DNA from: Siphonodentalium dalli
Taxonomy: Eukaryota > Mollusca > Scaphopoda > Gadilida > Siphonodentaliidae
Direction: 5' to 3'
DNA length: 64,000 nucleotides
NCBI GenBank assembly: GCA_032622095.1
Contig: CP136061.1
Location: forward strand, 168,089,107 to 168,153,106
Shown: positions 41,200 to 53,420 of the stretch, in pieces
How positions within the stretch are numbered: the first letter of the stretch is position 1
Layout of the letters: every line of letters starts with the position of its first letter
Notes under the pieces: generated by a model
Databases searched by the model: none
Told to the model about the DNA's origin: nothing
Seen by the model: the letters and a program-made list of their open reading frames with translations, nothing else
Translations under genes and position numbers: made by a program

Positions 41200-44100
41200 T
41201 GATCTCAATGAAATTTGGTATGGGTGTTCACCACTATAAGGACATTCAATGGCATCTGTTCAATGTATGCACCGGACGACAGTATATCTTGTTTTTGCAC
41301 TGATTTAAATTTCATTATTTTTGTTCTTTCATTTTGTATTTCACATTAGGCAAGACAGATCTCATTATTTTTGTCATTCTGTTTTGTCTTCCAGATTGGA
41401 GAGGGTACACTATTTCAGATACTCGGAAGCATACAGAAGATGGCCACATCCAAGATAATGCAGCGAATCAAATGTATGTGGTTATTGTTATAGCCCCTTT
41501 TTTTAAAAGGTATATTGTTTTGCATCTGTCTGTCCGGACGTTCGTACGTACATCCGCCCAATGTCTGTTCATGCCATAGTGCTCGGTTCTGAATGAAATT
41601 TGGTATGGATGTTCCCTACTATGAGTATACTCAGTAGAATATTCCATCGTTTTGTTCAGATTATTCATTCTAGAGTTATTCATCTTTGTTAATCTGGAAA
41701 TGTTGGCTTTTTGGTCTGTCTGATGTCTTTTCAGGACATAACTTGAACAATAATGCTCGGTTCTCAATGATATTTGGTATGGGTGTTCACCACTATAAGG
41801 ACATGCAATGGCATCTGTTCAATGTATGCACCGGACGACAGTATATCTTGTTTTTGCACTGATTTAAATTTTATTATTTTTGTTCTTTCATTTGGTATTC
41901 CACATTATAGACAGGACAGATCTCATTATTTTTGTCATTCTGTTTTGTTTTCCAGATTGGAGAGGGTAGAAGATTTCAGATACTCGGAAGCATATAGAAG
42001 ATGGCCACATCCAAGATAACGCAGCGAATCAAATGTCTGGTTATTATTATAGCCCCTTATTAAAAAAGTGTATATTGTTTTGCAGTGTCTGTCCTGACAT
42101 GCGTTCGCACATCCGCACAATGTATGTTCAATGTTATATCTTGAACCGTAGTGCTCTGATCTCAATGAAATTTGGTATGGGTGTTCACCACTATAAGGAC
42201 ATTCAATGGCATCTGTCCAATGTATGCACGGACGACAGTATATCTTGTTTTTGCACTTATTTTTGTTCTTTCATTTGGTATTCCACATTATAGACAGGAC
42301 AGATCTCATTATTTTTGTCATTTTGTTTTGTCTTCCAGATTGGAGAGGGTAGAAGATTTCATATACTCGGAAGCATACAGAAGATAGCCACATCCAAGAT
42401 AATGCAGCGAATCAAATGTATGTGGTTATTGTTATAGCCCCTTTTTTTAAAAGGTATATTGTTTTGCATCTGTCTGTCCGGACGTTCGTACATACATCCG
42501 CCCAATGTCTGTTCATGCCATAGTGCTCGGTTCTGAATGAAATTTGATATGGATGTTCCCTACTATGAGTATACTCAGTAGAATATTCCATCGTTTTGTT
42601 CAGATTATTCATTCTAGAGTTATTCATCTTTGTTTATCTGGAAATGTTGGCTTTTTAGTCTGTCTGATGTCTTTTCAGGACATAACTTGAACAATAATGC
42701 TCGGTTCTCAATGATATTTGGTATGGATGTTCACCACTATAAGGACATTCAATGTCATCTGTTCAATGTATGCACCGGATGACAGTATATCTTGTTTTTG
42801 CACTGATTTAAATTTCATTATTTTTGTTCTTTCATTTGGTATTCCACATTATAGACAGGACAGATCTCATTATTTTTGTCATTTTGTTTTGTCTTCCAGA
42901 TTGGAGAGGGTAGAAGATTTCAGATACTCTGAAGCATATAGAAGATGGCCACATCCAAGATAACGCAGCGAATCGAATGTCTGGTTATTATTATAGCCCC
43001 TTATTAAAAAAGGGTATATTGTTTTGCACGTGTCTGTCCGGACATGCGTTCGCACATCCGAACAATGTCTGTTCAATGTTATAACTTGAACCGTAGTGCT
43101 CTGATCTCAATGAAATTTGGTATGGGTGTTCACCACTATAAGGACATTCAATGGCATCTGTTCAATGTATGCACCGGACGACAGTATATCTTGTTTTTGC
43201 ACTGATTTAAATTTCATTATTTTTGTTCTTTCATTTTGTATTTCACATTAGGCAGGACAGATCTCATTATTTTTGTCATTCTGTTTTGTCTTCCAGATTG
43301 GAGAGGGTACACTATTTCAGATACTCGGAAGCATACAGAAGATGGCCACATCCAAGATAACGCAGCGAATCAAATGTCTGGTTATTGTTATAGCCCCTTT
43401 TTTAAAAAGGTATATTGTTTTGCATCTGTCTGTCCGGATGTTCGTACGTACATCCGCCCAATGTCTGTTCATGCCATAGCGCTCGGTTCTGAATGAAATT
43501 TGGTATGGATGTTCCCTACTATGAGTATACTCAGTAGAATATTCCATCGTTTTGTTCAGATTATTCATTCTAGAGTTATTCATCTTTGTTTAACTGGAAA
43601 TGTTGGCTTTTTGGTCTGTCTGATGTCTTTTCAGGACATAACTTGAACAATAATGCTCGGTTCTCAATGATATTTGGTATGGGTGTTCACCACTATAAGG
43701 ACATGCAATGGCATCTGTTCAATGTATGCACCGGACGACAGTATATCTTGTTTTTGCACTGATTTAAATTTTATTATTTTTGTTCTTTCATTTGGTATTC
43801 CACATTATAGACAGGACAGATCTCATTATTTTTGTCATTCTGTTTTGTTTTCCAGATTGGAGAGGGTAGAAAATTTCAGATACTCGGAAGCATATAGAAG
43901 ATGGCCACATCCAAGATAACGCAGCGAATCAAATGTCTGGTTATTATTATAGCCCCTTATTAAAAAAGTGTATATTGTTTTGCAGTGTCTGTCCTGACAT
44001 GCGTTCGCACATCCGCACAATGTATGTTTAATGTTATAACTTGAACCGTAGTGCTCTGATCTCAATGAAATTTGGTATGGGTGTTCACCACTATAAGGAC

Positions 44101-44900
44101 ATTCAATGGCATCTGTTCAATGTATGCACCGGACGACAGTATATCTTGTTTTTGCACTGATTTAAATTTCATTATTTTTGTTCTTTCATTTTGTATTTCA
44201 CATTAGGCAAGACAGATCTCATTATTTTTGTCATTCTGTTTTGTCTTCCAGATTGGAGAGGGTACACTATTTCAGATACTCGGAAGCATACAGAAGATGG
44301 CCACATCCAAGATAATGCAGCGAATCAAATGTATGTGGTTATTGTTATAGCCCCTTTTTTTAAAAGGTATATTGTTTTGCATCTGTCTGTCCGGACGTTC
44401 GTACGTACATCCGCCCAATGTCTGTTCATGCCATAGTGCTCGGTTCTGAATGAAATTTGGTATGGATGTTCCCTACTATGAGTATACTCAGTAGAATATT
44501 CCATCGTTTTGTTCAGATTATTCATTCTAGAGTTATTCATCTTTGTTAATCTGGAAATGTTGGCTTTTTGGTCTGTCTGATGTCTTTTCAGGACATAACT
44601 TGAACAATAATGCTCGGTTCTCAATGATATTTGGTATGGGTGTTCACCACTATAAGGACATGCAATGGCATCTGTTCAATGTATGCACCGGACGACAGTA
44701 TATCTTGTTTTTGCACTGATTTAAATTTTATTATTTTTGTTCTTTCATTTGGTATTCCACATTATAGACAGGACAGATCTCATTATTTTTGTCATTCTGT
44801 TTTGTTTTCCAGATTGGAGAGGGTAGAAGATTTCAGATACTCGGAAGCATATAGAAGATGGCCACATCCAAGATAACGCAGCGAATCAAATGTCTGGTTA
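41200..44900. repeat. Duplicated block, copy of about 36.8-40.51 kb (offset 4390 bp)
   Basis: Same monomer order and private variants as about 36.8-40.5 kb, including the 14-bp deletion near 42257 (37867), 'atagcgctcgg' near 43478 (39088) and 'gtagaaaatttcag' near 43868 (39478). It ends near 44.9 kb, where the partner at about 40.51 kb switches monomer type. Confidence 0.83.
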
Positions 44901-47900
44901 TTATTATAGCCCCTTATTAAAAAAGTGTATATTGTTTTGCAGTGTCTGTCCTGACATGCGTTCGCACATCCGCACAATGTATGTTCAATGTTATAACTTG
45001 AACCGTAGTGCTCTGATCTCAATGAAATTTGGTATGGGTGTTCACCACTATAAGGACATTCAATGGCATCTGTCCAATGTATGCACGGACGACAGTATAT
45101 CTTGTTTTTGCACTGATTTAAATTTCATTATTTTTGTTCTTTCATTTGGTATTCCACATTATAGACAGGACAGATCTCATTATTTTTGTCATTTTGTTTT
45201 GTCTTCCAGATTGGAGAGGGTAAAAGATTTCAGATACTCGGAAGCATACAGAAGATAGCCACATCCAAGATAACGCAGCGAATCAAATGTCTGGTTATTG
45301 TTATAGCCCCTTTTTTAAAAAGGTATATTGTTTTGCATCTGTCTGTCCGGACGTTCGTACGTACATCCGCCCAATGTCTGTTCATGCCATAGTGCTCGGT
45401 TCTGAATGAAATTTGATATGGATGTTCCCTACTATGAGTATACTCAGAATATTCCATCGTTTTGTTCAGATTATTCATTCTAGAGTTATTCATCTTTGTT
45501 TATCTGGAAATGTTGGCTTTTTAGTCTGTCTGATGTCTTTTCAGGACATAACTTGAACAATAATGCTCGGTTCTCAATGATATTTGGTATGGATGTTCAC
45601 CACTATAAGGACATTCAATGTCATCTGTTCAATGTATGCACCGGATGACAGTATATCTTGTTTTTGCACTGATTTAAATTTCATTATTTTTGTTCTTTCA
45701 TTTGGTATTCCACATTATAGACAGGACAGATCTCATTATTTTTGTCATTTTGTTTTGTCTTCCAGATTGGAGAGGGTAGAAGATTTCAGATACTCGGAAG
45801 CATATAGAAGATGGCCACATCCAAGATAACGCAGCGAATCAAATGTCTGGTTATTATTATAGCCCCTTATTAAAAAAGGGTATATTGTTTTGCACGTGTT
45901 TGTCCTGACATGCGTTCGCACATCCGCACAATGTCTATTCAATGTTATAACTTGAACCGTAGTGCTCTGATCTCAATGAAATTTGGTATGGGTGTTCACC
46001 ACTATAAGGACATTCAATGGCATCTGTCCAATGTATGCACCGGACGACAGTATATCTTGTTTTTGCACTGATTTAAATTTCATTATTTTTGTTCTTTCAT
46101 TTGGTATTCCACATTATAGACAGGACAGATCTCATTATTTTTGTCATTTTGTTTTGTCTTCCAGATTGGAGAGGGTAGAAGATTTCAGATACTCGGAAGC
46201 ATATAGAAGATGGCCACATCCAAGATAACGCAGCGAATCAAATGTCTGGTTATTATTATAGCCCCTTATTAAAAAAGGGTATATTGTTTTGCACGTGTAT
46301 GTCCGGACATGCGTTCGCACATCCGCACAATGTCTGTTCAATGTTATAACTTGAACCGTAGTGCTCTGATCTCAATGAAATTTGGTATGGGTGTTCACCA
46401 CTATAAGGACATTCAATGGCGTCTGTTCAATGTATGCACCGGACGACAGTATATCTTGTTTTTGCACTGATTTAAATTTCATTATTTTTGTTCTTTCATT
46501 TTGTATTTCACTTTAGGCAGGACAGATCTCATTATTTTTGTCATTCTGTTTTGTCTTCCAGATTGGAGAGGGTACACTATTTCAGATACTCGGAAGCATA
46601 CAGAAGATGGCCACATCCAAGATAATGCAGCGAATCAAATGTATGTGGTTATTGTTATAGCCCCTTTTTTAAAAAGGTATATTGTTTTGCATCTGTCTGT
46701 CCGGACGTTCGTACGTACATCCGCCCAATGTCTGTTCATGCCATAGTGCTCGGTTCTGAATGAAATTTGGTATGGATGTTCCCTACTATGAGTATACTCA
46801 GTAGAATATTCCATCGTTTTGTTCAGATTATTCATGCTAGAGTTATTCATCTTTGTTTATCTGGAAATGTTGGCTTTTTGGTCTGTCTGATATGTCTTTT
46901 CAGGACATAACTTGAACAATAATGCTCGGTTCTCAATGATATTTGGTATGGGTGTTCACCACTATAAGGACATGCAATGGCATCTGTTCAATGTATGCAC
47001 CGGACGACAGTATATCTTGTTTTTGCACTGATTTAAATTTTATTATTTTTGTTCTTTCATTTGGTATTCCACATTATAGACAGGACAGATCTCATTATTT
47101 TTGTCATTCTGTTTTGTTTTCCAGATTGGAGAGGGTAGAAGATTTCAGATACTCGGAAGCATATAGAAGATGGCCACATCCAAGATAACGCAGCGAATCA
47201 AATGTCTGGTTATTATTATAGCCCCTTATTAAAAAAGGGTATATTGTTTTGCACGTGTCTGTCCGGACATGCGTTCGCACATCCGCACAATGTCTGTTCA
47301 ATGTTATAACTTGAACCGTAGTGCTCTGATCTCAATGAAATTTGGTATGGGTGTTCACCACTATAAGGACATTCAATGGCATCTGTTCAATGTATGCACC
47401 GGACGACAGTATATCTTGTTTTTGCACTGATTTAAATTTCATTATTTTTGTTCTTTCATTTGGTATTCCACATTATAGACAGGACAGATCTCATTATTTT
47501 TGTCATTTTGTTTTGTCTTCCAGATTGGAGAGGGTAGAAGATTTCAGATACTCGGAAGCATACAGAAGATGGCCACATCCAAGATAACGCAGCGAATCAA
47601 ATGTCTGGTTATTGTTATAGCCCCTTTTTAAAAAAGGTATATTGTTTTGCATCTGTCTGTCCGGACGTTCGTACATACATCCGCCCAATGTCTGTTCATG
47701 CCATAGTGCTCGGTTCTGATTGAAATTTGATATGGATGTTCCCTACTATGAGTATACTCAGTAGAATATTCCATCGTTTTGTTCAGATTATTCATTCTAG
47801 AGTTATTCATCTTTGTTTATCTGGAAATGTTGGCTATCTGGAAATGTTGGCTTTTTAGTCTGTCTGATGTCTTTTCAGGACATAACTTGAACAATAATGC

Positions 47901-48230
47901 TCGGTTCTCAATGATATTTGGTATGGATGTTCACCACTATAAGGACATTCAATCTCATCTGTTCAATGTATGCACCGGATGACAGTATATCTTGTTTTTG
48001 CACTGATTTAAATTTCATTATTTTTGTTCTTTCATTTGGTATTCCACATTATAGACAGGACAGATCTCATTATTTTTGTCATTATGTTTTGTCTTCCAGA
48101 TTGGAGAGGGTAGAAGATTTCAGATACTCGGAAGCATATAGAAGATGGCCACATCCAAGATAACGCAGCGAATCAAATGTCTGGTTATTATTATAGCCCC
48201 TTATTAAAAAAGGGTATATTGTTTTGCACG
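44100..48230. repeat. Duplicated block, copy of about 30.7-34.83 kb (offset 13403-13406 bp)
   Basis: Shares linked variants with about 30.7-34.83 kb: 'gagggtaaaagatttc' near 45219 (31813), 'gcacgtgtatgtcc' near 46292 (32889), 'tttcactttaggc' near 46506 (33103), 'gatatgtcttttc' near 46889 (33486) and the 17-bp tandem duplication near 47818 (34415). The offset changes from 13406 to 13403 bp because this copy lost three bases near 45448. The blocks differ at about 48237 ('tccggac') against about 34834 ('tcctgac'). Confidence 0.85.
47818..47851. repeat. 17-bp tandem duplication marker, copy 3
   Basis: Third doubled 17-mer. It lies in the block that is the 13403-bp partner of about 30.7-34.83 kb. 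Confidence 0.93.
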
Positions 48231-49973
48231 TGTCTGTCCGGACATGCGTTCGCACATCCGCACAATGTCTGTTCAATGTTATAACTTGAACCGTAGTGCT
48301 CTGATCTCAATGAAATTTGGTATGGGTGTTCACCACTATAAGGACATTCAATGGCATCTGTTCAATGTATGCACCGGACGACAGTATATCTTGTTTTTGA
48401 ACTGATTTAAATTTCATTATTTTTGTTCTTTCATTTTGTATTTCACATTAGGCAGGACAGATCTCATTAGTTTTGTCATTCTGTTTTGTCTTCCAGATTG
48501 GAGAGGGTACACTATTCAGATACTCGGAAGCATACAGAAGATGGCCACATCCAAGATAATGCAGCGAATCAAATGTATGTGGTTATTGTTATAGCCCCTT
48601 TTTTTAAAAGGTATATTGTTTTGCATCTGTCTGTCCGGACGTTCGTACGTACATCCGCCCAATGTCTGTTCATGCCATAGTGCTCGGTTCTGAATGAAAT
48701 TTGGTATGGATGTTCCCTACTAGGAGTATACTCAGTAGAATATTCAATCATTTTGTTCAGATTATTCATTCTAGAGTTATTCATCTTTGTTTATCTGGAA
48801 ATGTTGGCTTTTTGGTCTGTCTGATGTCTTTTCAGGACATAACTTGAACAATAATGCTCGGTTCTCAATGATATTTGGTATGGGTGTTCACCACTATAAG
48901 GACATGCAATGGCATCTGTTCAATGTATGCACCGGACGACAGTATATCTTGTTTTTGCACTGATTTAAATTTTATTATTTTTGTTCTTTCATTTGGTATT
49001 CCACATTATAGACAGGACAGATCTCATTATTTTTGTCATTCTGTTTTGTTTTCCAGATTGGAGAGGGTAGAAGATTTCAGATACTCGGAAGCATATAGAA
49101 GATGGCCACATCCAAGATAACGCAGCGAATCAAATGTCTGGTTATTATTATAGCCCCTTATTAAAAAAGGGTATATTGTTTTGCACGTGTCTGTCCTGAC
49201 ATGCGTTCGCACATCCGCACAATGTATGTTCAATGTTATAACTTGAACCGTAATGCTCTGATCTCAATGAAATTTGGTATGGGTGTTCACCACTATAAGG
49301 ACATTCAATGGCATCTGTCCAATGTATGCACCGGACGACAGTATATCTTGTTTTTGCACTGATTTAACTTTCATTATTTTTGTTCTTTCATTTGGTATTC
49401 CACATTATAGACAGGACAGATCTCATTATTTTTGTCATTTTGTTTTGTCTTCCAGATTGGAGAGGGTAGAAGATTTCAGATACTCGGAAGCATACAGAAG
49501 ATGGCCACATCCAAGATAACGCAGCGAATCAAATGTCTGGTTATTGTTATAGCCCCTTTTTAAAAAAGGTATATTGTTTTGCATCTGTCTGTCCGGACGT
49601 TCGTACGTACATCCGCCCAATGTCTGTTCATGCCATAGTGCTCGGTTCTGAATGAAATTTGATATGGATGTTCCCTACTATGAGTATACTCAGTAGAATA
49701 TTCCATCGTTTTGTTCAGATTATTCATTCTAGAGTTATTCATCTTTGTTTATCTGGAAAAGTTGGCTTTTTAGTCTGTCTGATGTCTTTTCAGGACATAA
49801 CTTGAACAATAATGCTCGGTTCTCAATGATATTTGGTATGGATGTTCACCACTATAAGGACATTCAATGTCATCTGTTCAATGTATACACCAGATGACAG
49901 TATATCTTGTTTTTGCACTGATTTAAATTTCATTATTTTTGTTGTTTCATTTGGTATTCCACATTATAGACAG

Positions 49974-49991
49974 GACAGATCCGACAGATCT
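49974..49991. repeat. 9-bp tandem duplication marker (gacagatcc/gacagatct)
   Basis: An extra 9 bp just after the L1 signature, linked to 'gttgtttcat' in place of 'gttctttcat' upstream. The same linked pair of variants occurs at 62355-62372 and 63720-63737, where a further G-to-A change gives 'aacagatcc'. The variant is seen on both sides of the transposon, so this monomer subfamily spans the insertion. Confidence 0.9.
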
Positions 49992-52900
49992 CATTATTTT
50001 TGTCATTTTGTTTTGTCTTCCAGATTGGAGAGGGTAGAAGATTTCAGATACTCGGAAGCATATAGAAGATGGCCACATCCAAGATAACGCAGCGAATCAA
50101 ATGTCTGGTTATTATTATAGCCCCTTATTAAAAAAGGGTATATTGTTTTGCACGTGTCTGTCCTGACATGCGTTCGCACATCCGCACAATGTATGTTCAA
50201 TGTTATAACTTGAACCGTAGTGCTCTGATCTCAATGAAATTTGGTATGGGTGTTCACCACTATAAGGACATTCAATGGCATCTGTCCAATGTATGCACCG
50301 GACGACAGTATATCTTGTTTTTGCACTGATTTAAATTTCCTTATTTTTGTTCTTTCATTTGGTATTCCACATTATAGACAGGACAGATCTCATTATTTTT
50401 GTCATTTTGTTTTGTCTTCCAGATTGGAGACGGTAGAAGATTTCAGATACTCGGAAGCATACAGAAGATGGCCACATCTTAGAAAACGCAGCGAATCAAA
50501 TGTCTGGTTATTGTTATAGCCCCTTTTTAAAAAAGGTACATTGTTTTGCATCTGTCTGTCCGGACGTTCGTACATACATCCGCCCAATGTCTGTTCATGC
50601 CATAGTGCTCGGTTCTGAATGAAATTTGATATGGATGTTCCCTACTATGAGTATACTCAGTAGAATATTCCATCGTTTTGTTCAGATTATTCATTCTAGA
50701 GTTATTCATCTTTGTTTATCTGGAAATGTTGGCTTTTTAGTCTGTCTGATGTCTTTTCAGGACATAACTTGAACAATAATGCTCGGTTCTCAATGATATT
50801 TGGTATGGATGTTCACCACTATAAGGACATTCAATGTCATCTGTTCAATGTATGCACCGGATGACAGTATATCTTGTTTTTGCACTGATTTAAATTTCAT
50901 TATTTTTGTTCTTTCATTTGGTATTCCACATTATAGACAGGACAGATCTCATTAATTTGTCATTTTGTTTTGTCTTCCAGATTGGAGAGGGTAGAAGATT
51001 TCAGATACTCGGAAGCATATAGAAGATGGCCACATCCAAGATAACGCAGCGAATCAAATGTCTGGTTATTATTATAGCCCCTTATTAAAAAAGGGTATAT
51101 TGTTTTGCACGTGTCTGTCCTGACATGCGTTCGCACATCCGCACAATGTATGTTCAATGTTATAACTTGAACCGTAGTGCTCTGATCTCAATGAAATTTG
51201 GTATGGGTGTTCACCACTATAAGGACATTCAATGGCGTCTGTTCAATGTATGCACCGGACGACAGTATATCTTGTTTTTGCACTGATTTAAATTTCATTA
51301 TTTTTGTTCTTTCATTTTGTATTTCACATTAGGCAGGACAGATCTCATTATTTTTGTCATTCTGTTTTGTCTTCCAGATTGGAGAGGGTAGAAGATTTCA
51401 GATACTCGGAAGCATACAGAAGATGGCCACATCCAAGATAACGCAGCGAATCAAATGTCTGGTTATTGTTATAGCCCCTTTTTAAAAAAGGTATATTGTT
51501 TTGCATCTGTCTGTCCGGACGTTCGTACATACATCCGCCCAATGTCTGTTCATGCCATAGTGCTCGGTTCTGATTGAAATTTGATATGGATGTTCCCTAC
51601 TATTAGTATACTCAGTAGAATATTCCATCGTTTTGTTCAGATTATTCATTCTAGAGTTATTCATCTTTGTTTATCTGGAAATGTTGGCTTTTTAGTCTGT
51701 CTGATGTCTTTTCAGGACATAACTTGAACAATAGTGCTCGGTTCTCAATGATATTTGGTATGGATGTTCACCACTATAAGGACATTCAATGTCATCTGTT
51801 CAATGTATGCACCGGATGACAGTATATCTTGTTTTTGCACTGATTTAAATTTCATTATTTTTGTTCTTTCATTTGGTATTCCACATTATAGACAGGACAG
51901 ATCTCATTATTTTTGTCATTATGTTTTGTCTTCCAGATTGGAGAGGGTAGAAGATTTCAGATACTCGGAAGCATATAGAAGATGGCCACATCCAAGATAA
52001 TGCAGCGAATCAAATGTCTGGTTATTATTATAGCCCCTTATTAAAAAAGGGTATATTGTTTTGCACGTGTCTGTCCGGACATGCGTTCGCACATCCGCAC
52101 AATGTCTGTTCAATGTTATAACTTGAAGCGTAGTGCTCTGATCTCAATGAAATTTGGTATGGGTGTTCACCACTATAAGGACATTCAATGGCATCTGTTC
52201 AATGTATGCACCGGACGACAGTATATCTTGTTTTTGAACTGATTTAAATTTCATTATTTTTGTTCTTTCATTTTGTATTTCACATTAGGCAGGACAGATC
52301 TCATTATTTTTGTCATTCTGTTTTGTCTTCCAGATTGGAGAGGGTACACTATTCAGATACTCGGAAGCATACAGAAGATGGCCACATCCAAGATAATGCA
52401 GCGAATCAAATGTATGTGGTTATTGTTATAGCCCCTTTTTTAAAAAGGTATATTGTTTTGCATCTGTCTGTCCGGACGTTCGTACATACATCCGCCCAAT
52501 GTCTGTTCATGCCATAGTGCTCGGTTCTGAATGAAATTTGATATGGATGTTCCCTACTATGAGTATACTCAGTAGAATATTCCATCGTTTTGTTCAGATT
52601 ATTCATTCTAGAGTTATTCATCTTTGTTTATCTGGAAATGTTGGCTTTTTAGTCTGTCTGATGTCTTTTCAGGACATAACTTGAACAATAATGCTCGGTT
52701 CTCAATGATATTTGGTATGGGTGTTCACCACTATAAGGACATGCAATGGCATCTGTTCAATGTATGCACCGGACGACAGTATATCTTGTTTTTGCACTGA
52801 TTTAAATTTTATTATTTTTGTTCTTTCATTTGGTATTCCACATTATAGACAGGACAGATCTCATTATTTTTGTCATTTTGTTTTGTATTCCAGATTGGAG

Positions 52901-53084
52901 AGGGTAGAAGATTTCAGATACTCGGAAGCATATAGAAGATGGCCACATCCAAGATAACGCAGCGAATCAAATGTCTGGTTATTATTATAGCCCCTTATTA
53001 AAAAAGGGTATATTGTTTTGCACGTGTCTGTCCTGACATGCGTTCGCACATCCGCACAATGTATGTTCAATGTTATAACTTGAA

Positions 53085-53092
53085 CCGTAGTG
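53085..53092. repeat. Target-site duplication, left copy (CCGTAGTG)
   Basis: The last satellite bases before the element. The identical 8-mer is at 54753-54760. The base before it (A at left, G at right) and the base after it (A at left, C at right) differ, so the duplication is exactly 8 bp. Many intact monomers in the window give the empty site 'gaaccgtagtgctctg'. Confidence 0.93.
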
Positions 53093-53095
53093 AGG

Positions 53096-53134
53096 TATGT
53101 AAATTTCCCAAAAGCGCCCAATCGAGCGTTACGC
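53096..53134 (+). repeat. Left terminal inverted repeat (imperfect)
   Basis: Starts TATGTAA three bases inside the element and ends in GCGTTACGC. By hand alignment it matches the reverse complement of 54710-54748 at 29 of 39 positions without gaps, with the best blocks at the outer TATGTAA and the inner GCGTTACGC. The outermost three or four bases do not pair. Confidence 0.75.
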
Positions 53135-53420
53135 GCCTTGTGTACAATGGATTACTCATACCGGCGGTGGTACTTTACTCAGCTGCGGAAAGTATCCAGT
53201 TACCCATTCGAGCGCTCCAGTTAAAATTACGCCCAAATGGGATCGCCGCGGTTTGGCCAATAATTCAGGGCTGTATAGATGTAGCCTACTATCTGTTCCG
53301 ACTGGTGTGAAATGTGAGCACGGAAATTACTTTCGCAATGAGGATCCCGTAACTAACGCGTGGATAGTCGGTTCTGCCAAAATTCATAAAAGGATGTATT
53401 GCAGCACAAATATACCGAGC
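53103..53420 (+). pseudogene. Transposase, N-terminal fragment in a different frame
   Basis: A 106-codon open stretch between stops at 53100 and 53421, in a different frame from the catalytic fragment that follows. Its second half looks like protein: cysteines and a histidine spaced as in ...LLSCGKYP..., ...LYRCSLLSVPTGVKCEHG..., then NAWIVGSAKIHKR. From memory, HMGXB3-like transposases carry cysteine-rich zinc-binding segments ahead of the catalytic domain, so this may be a remnant of one. The stretch begins inside the terminal repeat, so its first codons are unlikely to be coding. It ends 22 bases after the start of the next frame, which points to a small indel or to loss of the part between the two fragments. 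The assignment is tentative. Confidence 0.5.

Larger units (their letters stand above)
1..53092. repeat. Satellite array, left part
   Basis: Head-to-tail tandem repeat with no unique sequence inside. The landmark string 'tttggtatggatgttcacc' (or its variant with 'gggtg') recurs at, for example, 1414, 1813, 2372, 2772, 3171, 3730, 4289, 4846, 5244 and 5801. Spacings are either about 399 or about 557-559 bp. Members differ by scattered substitutions and small indels, so many neighbours are well above 90% identical by eye. The plus strand is strongly T-rich over the middle of each monomer. All monomers are in the same orientation. The window begins inside a monomer, so the array extends to the left. 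Short open frames repeated once per monomer on both strands are by-products of the repeat. No gene, RNA gene or unrelated insertion was seen in this stretch. Confidence 0.98.

Noticed and set aside
1-53092. Dozens of open frames of 60-122 codons on both strands of the satellite
   Set aside because: The same few peptides recur once per monomer in several frames and both strands. Many start at TTG and not ATG, and they are broken by the monomer-to-monomer variants. The 122-codon cases at 31484 and 44890 come only from a 1-bp loss in 'gcacggacg'. No known protein domain is visible.
53038-53310. 90-codon open frame crossing the left transposon boundary
   Set aside because: It begins in satellite sequence and reads into the element in a frame different from the protein-like one at 53103-53420. 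Its residues show no Cys/His pattern or motif.
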